Source: Coix lacryma-jobi var. lacryma-jobi (taxonomy: Eukaryota > Streptophyta > Magnoliopsida > Poales > Poaceae). Taken from it: 64,000 nucleotides of DNA. Location of the stretch: positions 96,731,104-96,795,103 of the forward strand of contig CM019823.1 in assembly GCA_009763385.1 (NCBI GenBank). Reading direction: 5' to 3'. Below are positions 32,135 through 45,300 of the stretch, piece by piece. The notes under the pieces are model-generated. The model saw only the letters and a list, made by a program, of their open reading frames with translations. It was not told the origin of the DNA and made no database searches. The stretch's first letter is position 1. Every line of letters begins with the position of its first letter. The position numbers and the translations under genes are program-made.

Positions 32135-35100
32135 TGTAACACCTCAGGTGTTTACATGAATAAAATGTTGTCATGCCATCATAATCATTCCATTCCATAG
32201 CATCATATGCTAGCTCACTTGAGATGCATTCACTAAAAAGAGTTTAATTCCTAATGTGTGAGCATTTTGTTATTGCTTGTGAGGTAGCTCAAAACCCTAT
32301 TTTGGAATGTCAGTATGAAGTAACTTGTGTTCATTCCCTTTTGACTAGAGTCATGTAAAGGCATGAATCCAGGTTCAACAATTCAAAAGGTTACAAAGTT
32401 TACTTAGCCTAAAAATGGGAAAATCATCAATTCCTATAAAAGCTAATTAACCCTTTCCAGTTAACTCAAAATCTGTATATATTTAGGGGCTGACCCTAAA
32501 AGCTTTTTAGTAGATCTTGAGAAGAGGTACAACTTTGGTATTCAAAGTTTTCAAAGTTTCTGTACAAAATTCTAAGTAATTTTGAATCTATTCAAACCTT
32601 GGAAATGGTCTCCTTTTGATTCTAAACTTGCATTTCAAAAACTATTTGAAATCTGAGTTTGAGGTTTACATCAAAGTGGTAGAGAATTTCAAAAGGAACA
32701 TTTCATACATTGACCATTTTTCAAGTGTCATTGCAAAATCAAAAGTAATTTTGCTTCTAATACAAAACCCTAAATCTGTCCCCTTTTCAAATTCCCATTT
32801 GAAATGGTTTTGAACTGTTTTGTTTAAACTGACCTATTTCCATTTGAAATCAGCCCAAGTGTATTAAAGCAAAGTTGTACAACTTTTCAAGCTCTACAGT
32901 TCATATTTTGACAAATCTTGAAGTGTAGTTCAAATTTCAAAAGTAATTTTGAAATCAGTTTGGTACAAATTTGATTTTGAACTCTATTTCAAAATCTAGG
33001 CAGAATTTGACATGAGTTCTTAAAGCAATTTTGTAGAGCACTAAATTTGGAGCAACTTTGGTTTTAAGAGTTTTTGGAGTGCAGTTCAGTTTTCTAGAGT
33101 AAAAGAAAAGGGGGAAGTGCAGTGCTACAGTAATCTAGGAGAGGGGGAAAAAAGAGCAGAGCATGTGCTCTGCCCTTGGCCGCCGCGTTGTCGCCGCCGT
33201 GGCCTGGGCGCCTCCTCCCGGCTCCGCATGACCGGCCACGCAGCTGCTTCCCTCTCTGCTTCACTCCGTGCGGTGGCAAGCTCTGAGAGCTCCCCAACCC
33301 TCTCATCACCCGCGTCCGCCACCTCCCCTTTCCTCCTCCCCTGTTTTCCGTCCGGCTCCGACGAGCTCGCTCTCCGCCGTTGCCGCGTCTCTGCCATCTC
33401 CATCTTCTCAGTCGCTCCGTCTAGTTCCTTTGCTTCTCCTGAACTAGCTAACCCAAGCTTTAACGCTCGCAATCGCCGCCACCACGGTCTCCTTCCTCGC
33501 TGCCGGCGAGAAGCCGCCGCGAGCACCTCAGTCGTGGTCACAGTAAGCCGAGGTATCTCCAGTCAATCCGATGTGTGTTTTAGCTTTGTGTTTTGTTGTG
33601 GCTCGTGTTCGGCTCGCTTTGGGGGTCGCTAACGCTCTGGCTAGGGCAGTCCGCGACGGTTGCCGCCGGCGCAAGCTCCGCCATCGCCACCGCCGTCGCC
33701 AACCTTGGTCCGGTGCTCCTCAAGTCAAGGCAAGGTGAGCACCGTAGTCGTCATGAGCTCCTCGATGTGTTGCGCCCCTGGTTCAGTCGCTACCGAGCCA
33801 CCGTGGTCGGTCCGCGTGGCTCGCCGCCGGCGCTGGCATCTCCATGGTCGTCACCATGAACCGTGTTGCTCGGAGTCGTCTCCGAGCAAGTTTGAGTGCG
33901 CAGCGTGGTTGTTGCACATCCTCGAGTAGGAAGCCACCCTCGGTTAGGTCTCTACCGAACCCTTAGGGCCGGAACGCGGCGTCGCCGTCGTGTCCGCCAT
34001 AGCCGAGCCGCCATGACCGTGACCGGCATGAGTTTGAGTGAGAGCTAGCGCCAGAGAAGGGTGGTATCGATGCGCGGGGTCAAGGGAGAGAGGTAGGAGT
34101 CCTCGCCGTCGTCGGAGACCTCGCTGGCGAGGCGGCCGACGGCCGGTCAACCGGTCGGGCAGCTGGTCAAGGCCGGCCAGACGCGAGCGTGAGCGGGAGA
34201 GGGAAGAGAGAGGCTGACGCCTGGGCCCGAGCTGTCAGGGGTCGTGGGCCGTTGATGGGCCGAGCCCAGTGAGAGAAGTGAAATGTTTTTCTTTTTCTGT
34301 TTTGTATGAATAGTGTTAGATTTTGTCTTTTTGATATCTTTTTGTAGGAAGCTCCAAAAATTGTGAAATTTTTTTGTAGCTTTCTCAAGCTACCTTATAT
34401 TTAAGAAAGATATGAAACTGGAATTTTGAACAAATTTTGAAAGTGATTTAAATAGGTCCTTTTATTAATAAAGGGACTTTGATGATTTTTGTAGGTCTAT
34501 TTAATTGTCCAAAAATCATGAAACTATTTTTGGCACTGTTTTTAGGTAAAAATGTATCATCACAAAAATGTTGAGCTCTGTTGAAGAAAATAAATTTTAT
34601 TCTTATTTATATGCTTTATTTAATCATTTGAATGTTCATAGTTAATTTAATTCTATAAATTCATATGCTGGTTCAAAAATGCTGAAATTTATTTTATGCT
34701 ATATATAGGATATAATCAATCTGTGTAAAAAGTTTGAACTAATTTGAGCATAGTTTGCTTCACCACTTAATTTTATGCTGATTAAATTGCTTCCTTTATG
34801 AATAAAGAATATGGTAAAACATGAAAAACCAAGTTTCTTTAGAGTAATTTTAAAGGTTAAGATAATTGAATTATCTTGATCTGCTGAGTGAATTATCTTG
34901 ATCTGCTGCTTGATGCAGGCAAGTGCCACTCATTTAAACAATGTGTGTTTATGTAAGTTAGTTTTGTTGATTTGCAACTTTACCGTGGAGGCAAGTTGTT
35001 GCAAATCAAGTGCTTCTGACCTAGTAAATTTCCATCTTTACCATGATCATGACATGAGCATCTCATTAAGCATGCACTCTATTATCATATAGCTTCCGAA

Positions 35101-36547
35101 GTGATCGAGTGTCCGAACGAGGTTGGTCCGGAAGCTTCAGAGTATCTAGTTGATCCGGAGTACCCGGAATTCCAGACTCTCCCAGTCCACGAAGGCAAGC
35201 CCCGGTTCATTTAACCATTTCCTTGGATTTACAATTACACTTACTTTCGATAACTTGATGCATTAGATGATTATCAAATAAATGCTTTAAACCTGTTGAT
35301 GCATGATCAACCTTGTTATCGATATATCATTCCTTGATACCTGCTTTATGCAAATGATAGAAATGCTCCGCCTTGCTTTCTCACGCTTTCGATGAATGTT
35401 TTGATACTTATCGTTTTGGAATGATTAAGAGAAAGAATGATGGTTAAGACCAGACGGGCACATGCATCGAACCTTGCGTTGGTGTAGGGTGACCCGAATG
35501 TGTCGGATAGGGTTAACCGTTGTTAGCATGCTAGATTGAGAAACTGTGAAGTACCGATCATATGCTACGGTAAGCTCTGCCTTGGTGGTTCTTAAATGAG
35601 AACAGCTAATCGCGCACTGGGAGTGGAGAGATGGCAGGAGTACTAGCTACCCTCGTGGGTTAAAGTCTGGGATTGGAGGTGTACAAGTACTCTCGGGTGG
35701 CGCGGACCCGGTCTTGTTTGGAGGATCCGAGGTTGGGTTGGTATATGTGTGATCACGGGTCTACATATATCGTATGGTTGTGGAAAACTCCCAGATCTGG
35801 TTGAATCGGTTCTAATCGTCGTGCTCCTCGGTTAAGGAGACTCAATCTTTCGACCCGCACCGTAGAATGAAAATGGAACTGGTTTAAGAAAGAATGATGA
35901 TGATCTCTCACTAATGATTCACTTTCAGTTCTTATCAAGTACTTAAATGGTTAAGTAAAATTTGAATCTAGAACTACTTTAGTAAGCTTTATGCAAATGA
36001 AATTTTTTTTTAAGCCTACCCAAGCCAGCATACCTGTTCTTCTCTTCCCTTGTCGGGTCAGTCTTGTTGAGTACCTTTGTACTCAGGGTTTGTTAATCCA
36101 CTGTTGCAGGTGACGTTCACGAGCAGCCTTGTTTTGAGGCTTGTTGCGTGACCGTCATTGAGGAGGACGTGTCCGGCGAGGAGTAATGCAACCCTTAGGC
36201 GGGGTTGTTTGTGTGAAATACTGTTTTCTTAATGTTGTCTCCACTACCTCGGGTAAAGTTTGAAACTATGGTTTGTAATAATGACGCAAGTTTGAACACT
36301 GGTTTGTAAAACTTATGGTGTAATACTTCCGCACTTTTATCTCTGATGTATATTATTTGTGAAATGTTGTAATACTGCAATGACTCTTGCAATGATCCTG
36401 GGAAGGTAAGGAAATGTGGATGAGTCGGGTTACCCGATGATACGTGGTGGGTCTTTTGGGCTATTGGGCACAGTGTATGTCTGTCCGAGGTCTGTGGGAC
36501 AAGGACAGGTACACGTGGGCCCTAATAATCCAGGAGGTTCCGTCACA
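32135..36547 (+). repeat. GyB 5' LTR (4413 bp)
   Basis: It runs from TGTAACACCTCAGG to GGTTCCGTCACA and is followed by the primer site. An AT-rich head with repeated AAGTAATTTTG and a CAAAGTTGTACAACTT segment (near 32872) leads to a GC-rich core (about 33170-34260), then another AT-rich part and a tail with GTTGCAGGTGACG near 36104. A 171-codon frame (33117-33632) recurs in the 3' LTR because the LTRs are near-identical; it has no recognisable domain. Confidence 0.93.
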
Positions 36548-36549
36548 GC

Positions 36550-36561
36550 TGGTATCAGAGC
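36550..36561 (+). other. GyB primer-binding site
   Basis: TGGTATCAGAGC, two bases after the LTR, is the exact initiator tRNA-Met site used by many plant LTR elements. Confidence 0.93.
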
Positions 36562-36953
36562 GATCATTGCAGCAGTCTTGTAGTATTGTTGCAAAACTTC
36601 AAAATGATTTGAGTCAAAATTATCTGAAATGTAGTTTGGTCCAAAATGCTTTTGACTTACCTTGTTCATGCTATTCGATCTATGTTCTGTCTTAAGTAGT
36701 GGATCGTAGATTGTTAGGTGGAGCAGCATGTTTAGTTAAGCCTTAATTTGAAATTGTTGTTAAATTTCTACTCCCATATAAGGGAGGATAATTTAAATTT
36801 TATATGCTTTATGCGTAAGTACGTTTCATGCATCATGCTTAATCAACTTGTGGTATATGGTATAGTTGGGTAAGGGTTAGAATCCAATCCTTTCTTGCTA
36901 TCCAAAAAGTATTTTCCTTTATCTGCCTAATTCAAAAATCTTACCTCACTAGG
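36562..36953 (+). other. GyB leader, non-coding
   Basis: About 390 bp of AT-rich leader lie between the primer site and the upstream reading frame. I see no coding or structural feature. It probably holds packaging signals, which cannot be recognised by eye. Confidence 0.6.
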
Positions 36954-37502
36954 ATGCCGCGCGGTAAGGAAACACCTCGCAAGAGTACAGGTCCTCATGG
37001 TGTACCCAGGCACCAACTCGCATCCCGCAAGGAGGAAGAGTCCAGCAGGAGTCAGGAGATCAATGAGGACTTACGAGCAGAGGTTCGTGAGTTGAAATCT
37101 CAGTTGGCCACCACCTCTCGGGAGAAGAGTTTAGCACTTGCCAAAGCTGGAGGCATGAAACTCAAGCTAGAGGGGGACAATAGAAGCGTGGTCAATGCAG
37201 AAAAACTCATGACTAAAATGCTTGGAGAGCGGAACACTGCTTGGCAGCGAGAAGATGCCGCGTTAGCCCGTCTGCATGAGTTGGAGGCATGTGTGACGGA
37301 TATAGAAGCATTCGATGACCAGTTACATGAGGAAGTCCATGTGCTGTATGATCAACTTCATCCACCTCCACCTCCAGATGTAGCCGAAGGTGAGATGGGT
37401 ACACTCACGGATGAGGAAAAGGTAGAAGGGCAGAGTGAGGAAGATCCTGATGTGGTTGAGTCTGCTGATGACAGCGACAGTGAGAGTGTGGGTGGCGAGT
37501 GA
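36954..37502 (+). CDS. GyB orf0: coiled-coil protein upstream of gag
   Basis: An intact 182-codon frame from ATG 36954 to TGA lies between the leader and gag on the sense strand. The N-terminus is basic (MPRGKETPRK). Residues about 25-115 are rich in E, K, L, R and A with heptad-like spacing (for example EVRELKSQL and LHELEACVTDIEAF), suggesting a coiled coil. A PPPPP run near residue 140 precedes an acidic tail ending ESADDSDSESVGGE. It resembles no gag, pol or env domain I know. From memory, rice RIRE3 and RIRE8 carry an extra frame (orf0) at this place; that was not checked. It has no visible damage although gag-pol has four breaks. Function is unknown; a structural or RNA-associated role is only a guess. 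Confidence 0.7.
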   Translation: MPRGKETPRKSTGPHGVPRHQLASRKEEESSRSQEINEDLRAEVRELKSQLATTSREKSLALAKAGGMKLKLEGDNRSVVNAEKLMTKMLGERNTAWQREDAALARLHELEACVTDIEAFDDQLHEEVHVLYDQLHPPPPPDVAEGEMGTLTDEEKVEGQSEEDPDVVESADDSDSESVGGE

Positions 37503-37705
37503 GTCGTCTTTCACTAGAGTGTCAGGCGTGGATCGTAAACCCTAGGGGTAGGGGCTGTGTAATAGTTTAGCTGAACATGATCTTAAGCTAGTTGAATCAT
37601 GTATCAGTTCTGTTATGCATGAATAATGTAACATGAGTGTGTAAGCAGTTACTGTTTTTGTATCATAACCCAGAGATCAATAAAGTTTGGTTTGTGTATG
37701 GGCAG
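37503..37705 (+). other. GyB spacer between orf0 and gag
   Basis: About 200 bp without a convincing reading frame. It is AT-rich and precedes the gag ATG at 37706. How both proteins are translated from one transcript is not evident; an internal entry or a spliced RNA are possibilities. Confidence 0.5.
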
Positions 37706-40700
37706 ATGCCTCGTACCCGTGCTGCTGATGGGACTGGTTCGTCTCATGATGGGGAGGGTGTTCCCAACGCACCCCAGTTCCACCAACACTGGCAGAAGCC
37801 ATTGCGACACTCATGCGTGCCACAGCCGACAATGCACGTCTTCTGCAGGGCCTAGTTCAGAATGCACCATATGGACTGCGTGGCCGACATCATCATCAGG
37901 CCCAAGAAAGTACTTATCAAGACTTCACAGAAACCAGGCCACCGGTATTCACTAAGGCTGAGGAGCCTCTAGAAGCTGCAGATTGGCTCCGTACTATGAA
38001 TCAGAAGTTTGAGCTAATCCACTGTACTGAAACTCAGAAGCCAGCTTTCGCAGCCCAGCAGTTGAGGGGAGCTGCGGGAACTTGGTGGGCAAATTTTGAA
38101 GCTGCCCAAGCTCCAGGACAACGCGTTACCTGGGATGAGTTCTCGAGAGCTTTCAAAGCTCACTACATTCCAGCAGGTGTGATGCGGATGAAAACTGAAG
38201 AGTTCTTAGCCCTCAGGCAGGGGGATCAGCCAGTACAACAGTATATTGGCAAGTTTAATCACCTGTCTCAGTATGCTTTGGATCATGTGAACACCGATGA
38301 CAAGAAGCGCAGTTGCTTCATGAGTGGGCTGAATACGAAGATGCAGAAGATGCTGGCAATGTGTGACGATAATATCTCCTTCAATGATGCTGTGAATAAA
38401 GCTATATCTGCAGAAGAGAAGCATTTCAAGCATCTCGAAGCTAAAAAGAGAAAGGGTGGGAATTCGATTGGATCATTTGGTGGCAATAAGAAGCGCCAGC
38501 GTATCATATACCACCCAGTCCAACACAACCGTCCACAGTACCATCCACCCCAGCAACAACAAGCCAGCTCACAACAGTCATCCGTTAAAACTGTTGAGAA
38601 CTCTAATTATCCACGACAGCCGAATGCCACTGGCATTCCAACCCAAACTCCTCAGAACCACAACTACCCATGTTACAACTGTGGGAAGCCGGGCCATTTC
38701 TCCCGTAATTGCCCGTATCCCAGGAAGAGCATCTCAAATACTCCACAGGGGCAAAGTGGTCAGAATTCCCAGCAGCGGCCACAACAACCGCCACAGCAGA
38801 ATCAAGGCCACAATAACAATCAGAAGAATAAGACCGTCCTGAAGACTGGCCGGGTATATTATGCACAAGCGGCAGATATTCCTGAAGGGGAACCCGTCAT
38901 GATGGGTATGTTTTCAGTCGCTCATCATCCTGCCGTATTATTATTTGATTCTGGTGCATCGCATACCTTTATCAGTAAGAGTTTTGTTGAAAAGCATCAT
39001 ATACCTATTGGGGAAGCAAAGGAAAATTTCCTTATACACACACCGGGAGGTCGTTTATATACAAAGGAAGTGGTGCATCAGGTGCCCGTAGAATTTGCCG
39101 GGCATACTTATCCCACTAATATGATAGTAATCAAGGATCAGGATATAGATGTGATCCTAGGGATGAACTGGATGTATCAGCAGAAGGCAGTATTAGATGG
39201 CTTGAATAGAACAGTCAGGTTGATCATACCTGATAGTACTTCTGAACTCTTTATTCAACTTCCAATTCCCAAGAAAACCGTTGACCAGATGTGCGGCAGC
39301 GTCTGTGCAGCAACCGTTAAAGAGATTCAGGATATTCCAGTAGTCTGTGAGTTTCCGGATGTGTTTCCTGAGGACTTGCCGGGGTTACCACCAGACCGTG
39401 ATGTTGAGTTCAGTATAGAGCTAAAACCAGGAACAGCACCAATATCTCGACGAGCCTATAGAATGCCACCTAAAGAACTGGCAGAATTAAAAATTCAGTT
39501 GCAAGAACTGCTTGATAAAGGTTATGTCAGACCTAGTTCATCACCATGGGCCTGTCCTGCTTTGTTTGTCAAAAATAAAGACCAAACATTGAGGTTGTGT
39601 GTGGACTATCGTCCGCTCAATGAAGTGATAGTGAAGAATAAGTACCCTTTGCCGTGAATTGATCTTCTGTTTGATCAACTCGCGGGCGCCATGGTATTTT
39701 CTAAGATAGATCTGAGATCTGGGTATCACCAGATAAAGATAAGGCCTGAAGATATTGTTAAAACTGCTTTCACCACCAGATATGGCCTATATGAGTACTT
39801 GGTCATGTCCTTTGGGTTGACCAATGCTCCAGCTCACTTCATGTACCTGATGAACTCCGTATTCATGCCGGAACTAGACAAGTTTGTAGTGGTGTTCATT
39901 GATGACATTCTGATATATTCCAAGACTCCACAAGAACATGCTAAACACCTCAGAGTAGTGTTGGGTCGTCTGAGAGACCATCAGCTATATGCAAAGTTCA
40001 GTAAATGTGAGTTCTGGTTAGACAAAGTTCCATTTTTGGGGCATGTGTTATCCGCTGAAGGTGTAGCTGTGGATCCAGGCAAGGTACAAGAGATCCTTGA
40101 ATGGGAATCCCCCAGAACTGTTCATCAAGTTCGCAGTTTTCTGGGTATGGCAGGTTATTACCGCAGGTTTATTCCGGACTTCTCCAAAGTTGCCAAACCT
40201 ATAACTCAGTTGTTAAAGAATGAAGTTAAGTTTGTTTGGTCAGATAAATGTGAAAAAGCTTTTCAGAAGCTAAAAGAATTCTTAACTACAGCTCCAGTCT
40301 TAGCCCAACCCAATATTGAGAAGCCGTTTGATGTGTATTGTGATGCTTCTGGTATTAGGATTGGTTGTGTTTTGATGCAAGAGGGCAGAGTGATAGCTTA
40401 TGCATCCAGACAGCTAAAGCGTCATGAAGAACACTATCCAACTCATGACTTAGAGTTAGCAGCAGTTGTTCATGCCTTAAAGATTTGGCGTCATTACCTC
40501 TTGGGCAACACATGTCACATATACACTGACCACAAGAGTCTGAAATATATATTCACCCAGTCAGAGTTGAATATGCGACAACGAAGATGGTTAGAGCTAA
40601 TCAAGGATTATGATCTTGAAGTGCATTACCATCCCGGAAAGGCAAATGTTGTAGCCGATGCTCTTAGTAGGAAGGTTCGTTGCAACTGTATCACTGTCAG

Positions 40701-42241
40701 ACCAGTAGATCTTACTCTTTGTTCCGAGTTAGAAAAACTGGGTATTCAGATGATCACTCAGGGCAGTTTGTCTAATATATCAGTTCAATCATCTATCAAA
40801 GACCAGATTGTAGCTGCTCAGAAAGAAAACAAGGGTATTGTTCACCTCAAAGAGAAAGTCAAAGCAGACAAAGCTTCGTGTTTCCGAGTCGATGAAGCAG
40901 GAGTGGTCTGGTTCAAAGACAGACTAGTCGTTCCGAAGAATCCTGAATTGAGGAAGCAGATTCTGGATGAAGCTCATCTTACCCCCGTTTGCGATTCATC
41001 CGGGAAGTACAAAAATGTACCAGGATCTTAGGCGAAGATTCTGGTGGACTAAGATGAAAATTGAGATTGCAAAGTATGTAGCCAGATGTGATACTTGTCA
41101 GAAAGTCAAAGCCATTCATCTTAAGTCAGCTGGTGAACTGCAGCCATTGCCAATTCCTACTTGGAAATGGGAGGACATCAGTATGGACTTTATTGTGGGT
41201 TTACCAAGAACATCCAAGGGCTACAACTCTATTTGGGTTATAGTAGATCGTCTGACCAAGGTTTCACACTTTATACCAGTCAAGACCATCTACTCGGCCT
41301 CCACATATGACAAGATATACTTTCAGAGGATTATGAGTTTGCATGGAGTTCCTAAGACTATTGTCTCAGATAGGGGTACTCAGTTTGTTTCTAAATTCTG
41401 GGAAAGTTTACATGAGTCTCTAGGCACTAAACTCTTATACAGTACAGCTTACCACCCACAAACAGATGGTCAGACTGAAAGAGTAAATCAGATATTAGAA
41501 GACATGCTTAGAGCATGTGCCCTTAACTTTCCATTTAAGTGGGATGAGTGCTTACCATTAGCAGAGTTCTCATACAACAATAGCTATCAAGAGAGTATCC
41601 GTATGGCACCATTTGAAGCTTTATATGGCAGAAGGTGTCGGACTCCTTTACATTGGTCTGAACCTGGTGAAAGATGGTTCTTTGGTGTCAATCTAGTTCA
41701 AGAGACCGAATAGAAGGTCAAACTCATACAAAAGAATATGAAAATAGCACAGTCTCGACAGAAAAGTTATGCAGACAAAAGACGTAGACCTTTGACGTTT
41801 GCCAAAGGAGATTTTGTGTATCTAAAGGTGTCACCCACCAAGGGTGTTTATCGTTTCGGGGTCAAAGGAAAACTTGCTCCCCGATATATTGGGCCATTTC
41901 AAATTCTGGCCCAGTGTGGCAAAGTGGCATACCGTATTCAATTACCAGCTCATCTATCAGAGATTCATAATGTGTTTCACATCTCTCAGCTGAAGAAGTG
42001 TCTACGAGTTCCTGACCAAGTGGTTGATGTTGAAGGGGTACAACTTGAGCCTGATATGACATACTCAGAGTATCCCATCAAAATTCTCGATCAACGAGAT
42101 AGAGTGACTCGACGACACACTCACAGGTTCTATAAAGTTCAATGGAGTCAGCATTCTGAGGAGGAAGCAACTTGGGAAACCGAAGAATTACTAATAGAGC
42201 AGTTTCCTGAGTTCTATGCAACCATACAGTCAGGGCAGTGA
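37706..42241 (+). pseudogene. GyB gag-pol polyprotein, four lesions
   Basis: Gag starts MPRTRAADG at 37706. A missing base in the C-run 37772-37775 shifts it after about 22 codons. The correct frame then gives the retrotrans_gag domain (ANFEAAQAPGQRVTWDEF near 38092), a CCHC knuckle (CYNCGKPGHFSRNC, 38671-38712) and protease (FDSGASHTF near 38944). RT follows with FIDDIL (39895-39912), RNase H (DASG, TDHKSLKYI), an integrase zinc region (CDTCQKVK near 41089), D-D-E segments (near 41180, 41370 and 41475) and a C-terminal chromodomain (YPIKILDQRDRVTRR to EATWETEELL). TGA at 39655 replaces a conserved arginine codon (CGA). An extra C in 40982-40986 shifts integrase. TAG at 41711 interrupts before the C-terminus. 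The single-frame gag-pol plan is normal for chromoviruses; the chromodomain is thought to direct integration to heterochromatin. Confidence 0.95.
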
Positions 42242-42360
42242 AAGTGGTTGACAATAGAACGTGTTCTGAGTTTTTGTAAAAAGTTTGTAATCTTTATCCC
42301 CGTACCCCACAACTTTAGTAGTTTGTTTAGTTTGTGGTTAAAATCTCGGGTCGAGATTTC

Positions 42361-42376
42361 TTTTAGGGGGAAAGGA
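42361..42376 (+). other. GyB polypurine tract
   Basis: TTTTAGGGGGAAAGGA ends immediately before the 3' LTR start and primes plus-strand synthesis in this element type. Confidence 0.9.
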
Positions 42377-45300
42377 TGTAACACCTCAGGTGTTTACATG
42401 AATAAAATGTTGTCATGCCATCATACTCATTCCATTCCATAGCATCATATGCTAGCTCACTTGAGATGCATTCACTAAAAAGAGTTTAATTCCTAATGTG
42501 TGAACATTTTGTTATTGCTTGTGAGGTAGCTCAAAACCCTATTTTGGAATGTCAGTATGAAATAACTTGGGTTCATTCCCTTTTGACTAGAGTCATGTAA
42601 AGGCATGAATCCAGGTTCAACAATTCAAAAGGTTACAAAGTTTACTTAGCCTAAAAATGGGGAAATCATCAATTCCTATCAAAGCTAATTAACCCATTCC
42701 AGTTAACTCAAAATCTGTATATATTTAGGGGCTGACCCTAAAAGCTTTTTAGTAGATCTTGAGAAGAGGTACAACTTTGGTATTCAAAGTTTTCAAAGTT
42801 TCTGTACAAAATTCTAAGTAATTTTGAATCTATTCAAACCTTGGAAATGGTCTCCTTTTGATTCTAAACTTGCATTTCAAAAACTATTTGAAATCTGAGT
42901 TTGAGGTTTACATCAAAGTGGTAGAGAATTTCAAAAGGAACATTTCATACATTGACCATTTTTCAAGTGTCATTGCAAAATCAAAAGTAATTTTGCTTCT
43001 AATACAAAACCCTAAATCTGTCCCCTTTTCAAATTCCCATTTGAAATGGATTTGAACTGTTTTGTTTAAATTGATCTATTTCCATTTGAAATCAGCCCAA
43101 GTGTATTAAAGCAAAGTTGTACAACTTTTCAAGCTCTACGGTTCATATTTTGACAAATCTTGAAGTGTAGTTCAAATTTCAAAAGTAATTTTGAAATCAG
43201 TTTGGTACAAATTTGATTTTGAACTCTATTTCAAAATCTAGGCAGAATTTGACATGAGTTCTTAAAGCAATTTTGTAGAGCACTAAATTTGGAGCAACTT
43301 TGGTTTTAAGAGTTTTTGGAGTGCAGTTCAGTTTTCTAGAGTAAAAGAAAAGGGGGAAGTGCAATGCTACAGTAATCTGGGAGAGGGGGAAAAAAGAGCA
43401 GAGCATGTGCTCTGCCCTTGGCCGCCGCGTCGTCGCCGCCGTGGCCTGGGCGCCTCCTCCCGGCTCCGCGTGTCCGGCCACGCAGCTGCTTCCCTCTCTG
43501 CTTCACTCCGTGCGGTGGCAAGCTCTGAGAGCTCCCCAACCCTCTCATCACCCGCATCCGCCACCTCCCCTTTCCTCCTCCCCTGTTTTTCGTCCGGCTC
43601 CGACGAGCTCGCTCTCCGCCGTTGCCGCGTCTCTGCCATCTCCATCTTCTCAGTCGCTCCGTCTAGTTCCTTTGCTTCTCCTGAACTAGCTAACCCAAGC
43701 TTTAACGCTCGCAATCGCCGCCACCACGGTCTCCTTCCTCGCTGCCGGCGAGAAGCCGTCGCGAGCACCTCAGTCGTGGTCACGGTAAGCCGAGGTATCT
43801 CTAGTCAATCCGATGTGTGTTTTAGCTTCGCGTTTTGTTGTGGCTCGTGTTCGGCTCGCTTTGGGGGTCGCTAACGCTCTGGCTTGGGCAGTCCGCGATG
43901 GTTGCCGCCGGTGCAAGCTCCGCCATCGCCACCGCTGTCGCCAACCTTGGTCCGGTGCTCCTCGAGTCAAGGCAAGGTGAGCACCGTAGTCGTCATGAGC
44001 TCCTCGATGTGTTGCGCCCCTGGTTCAGTCGCTACCGAGCCACCGTGGTCGGTCCGCGTGGCTCACCGCCGGCGCTGGCATCGCCATGGCTGTCACCATG
44101 AACCATGTTGCTCGAAGTCGTCTCCGAGCAAGTTTGAGTGCGCAGCGTGGTCGTTGCACATCCTCGAGTAGGAAGCCACCCTCGGTTAGGTCTCTACCGA
44201 GCCCTTAGGGCCGGAACGCGGCGTCGCCGTCGTGTCCGCCATAGCCGAGCCGCCATGACCGCGACTGGCATGAGTTTGAGTGAGAGCTAGCGCCAGAGAA
44301 GGGTGTTATCGATGCGCGGGGTCAAGGGAGAGAGCTAGGAGTCCTCGCCGTCGTCGGAGACCTCGCCGGCGAGGCGGCCGACGGCCGGTCAACCGGCCGG
44401 GCAGCTGGTCAAGGCCGGCCAGACGCGAGCGTGAGCGGGAGAGGGAAGAGAGAGGCTGACGCCTGGGCCCGAGCTGTCAGGGTCCGTGGGCCGTTGGTGG
44501 GCCGAGCCCAGTGAGAGAAGTGAAATGTTTTTCTTTTTCTGTTTTGTATGAATAGTGTTAGATTTTGTCTTTTTGATATCTTTTTGTAGGAAGCTCCAAA
44601 AATTGTGAAAATTTTTGTGTAGCTTTCTCAAGCTACCTAATATTTAAGAAAGATATGAAACTGGAATTTTGAACAAATTTTGAAAGTGTTTTAAATTGGT
44701 CCTTTTATTAATAAAGGGACTTTGATGATTTTTGTAGGTCTATTTAATTGTCCAAAAATCATGAAACTATTTTTGGCACTGTTTTTAGGTAAAAATGTAT
44801 CATCACAAAAAATTTGAGCTCTGTTGAAGAAAATAAATTTTATTCTTATTTATATGCTTTATTTAATCATTTGAATGTTCATAGTTAATTTAATTCTGTA
44901 AATTCATATGCTGGTTCAAAAATGCTGAAATTTATTTTATGCGTTATATAGGATATAATCAATCTGTGTAAAAAGTTTGAACTAATTTGAGCATAGTTTG
45001 CTTCACCACTTAATTTTATGCTGATTAAATTGCTTCCTTTATGAATAAAGAATATGGTAAAACATGAAAACCCAAGTTTCTTTAGAGTAATTTTAAAGGT
45101 TAAGATAATTGAATTATCTTGATCTGCTGAGTGAATTATCTTGATCTGCTGCTTGATGCAGGCAAGTGTCACTCATTTAAACCATGTGTGTTTATGTAAG
45201 TTAGTTTTGTTGATTTGCAACTTTATCGTGGAGGCAAGTTGTTGCAAGTCAAGTGCTTATGACCTAGTAAATTTCCATCTTTACCATGATCATGACATGA

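Noticed and set aside
33117..33632. 171-codon frame also present at 43359-43874, apparently conserved
   Set aside because: The two copies are the two near-identical LTRs of GyB, so conservation reflects recent common origin. No recognisable domain; serine/alanine/arginine-rich.
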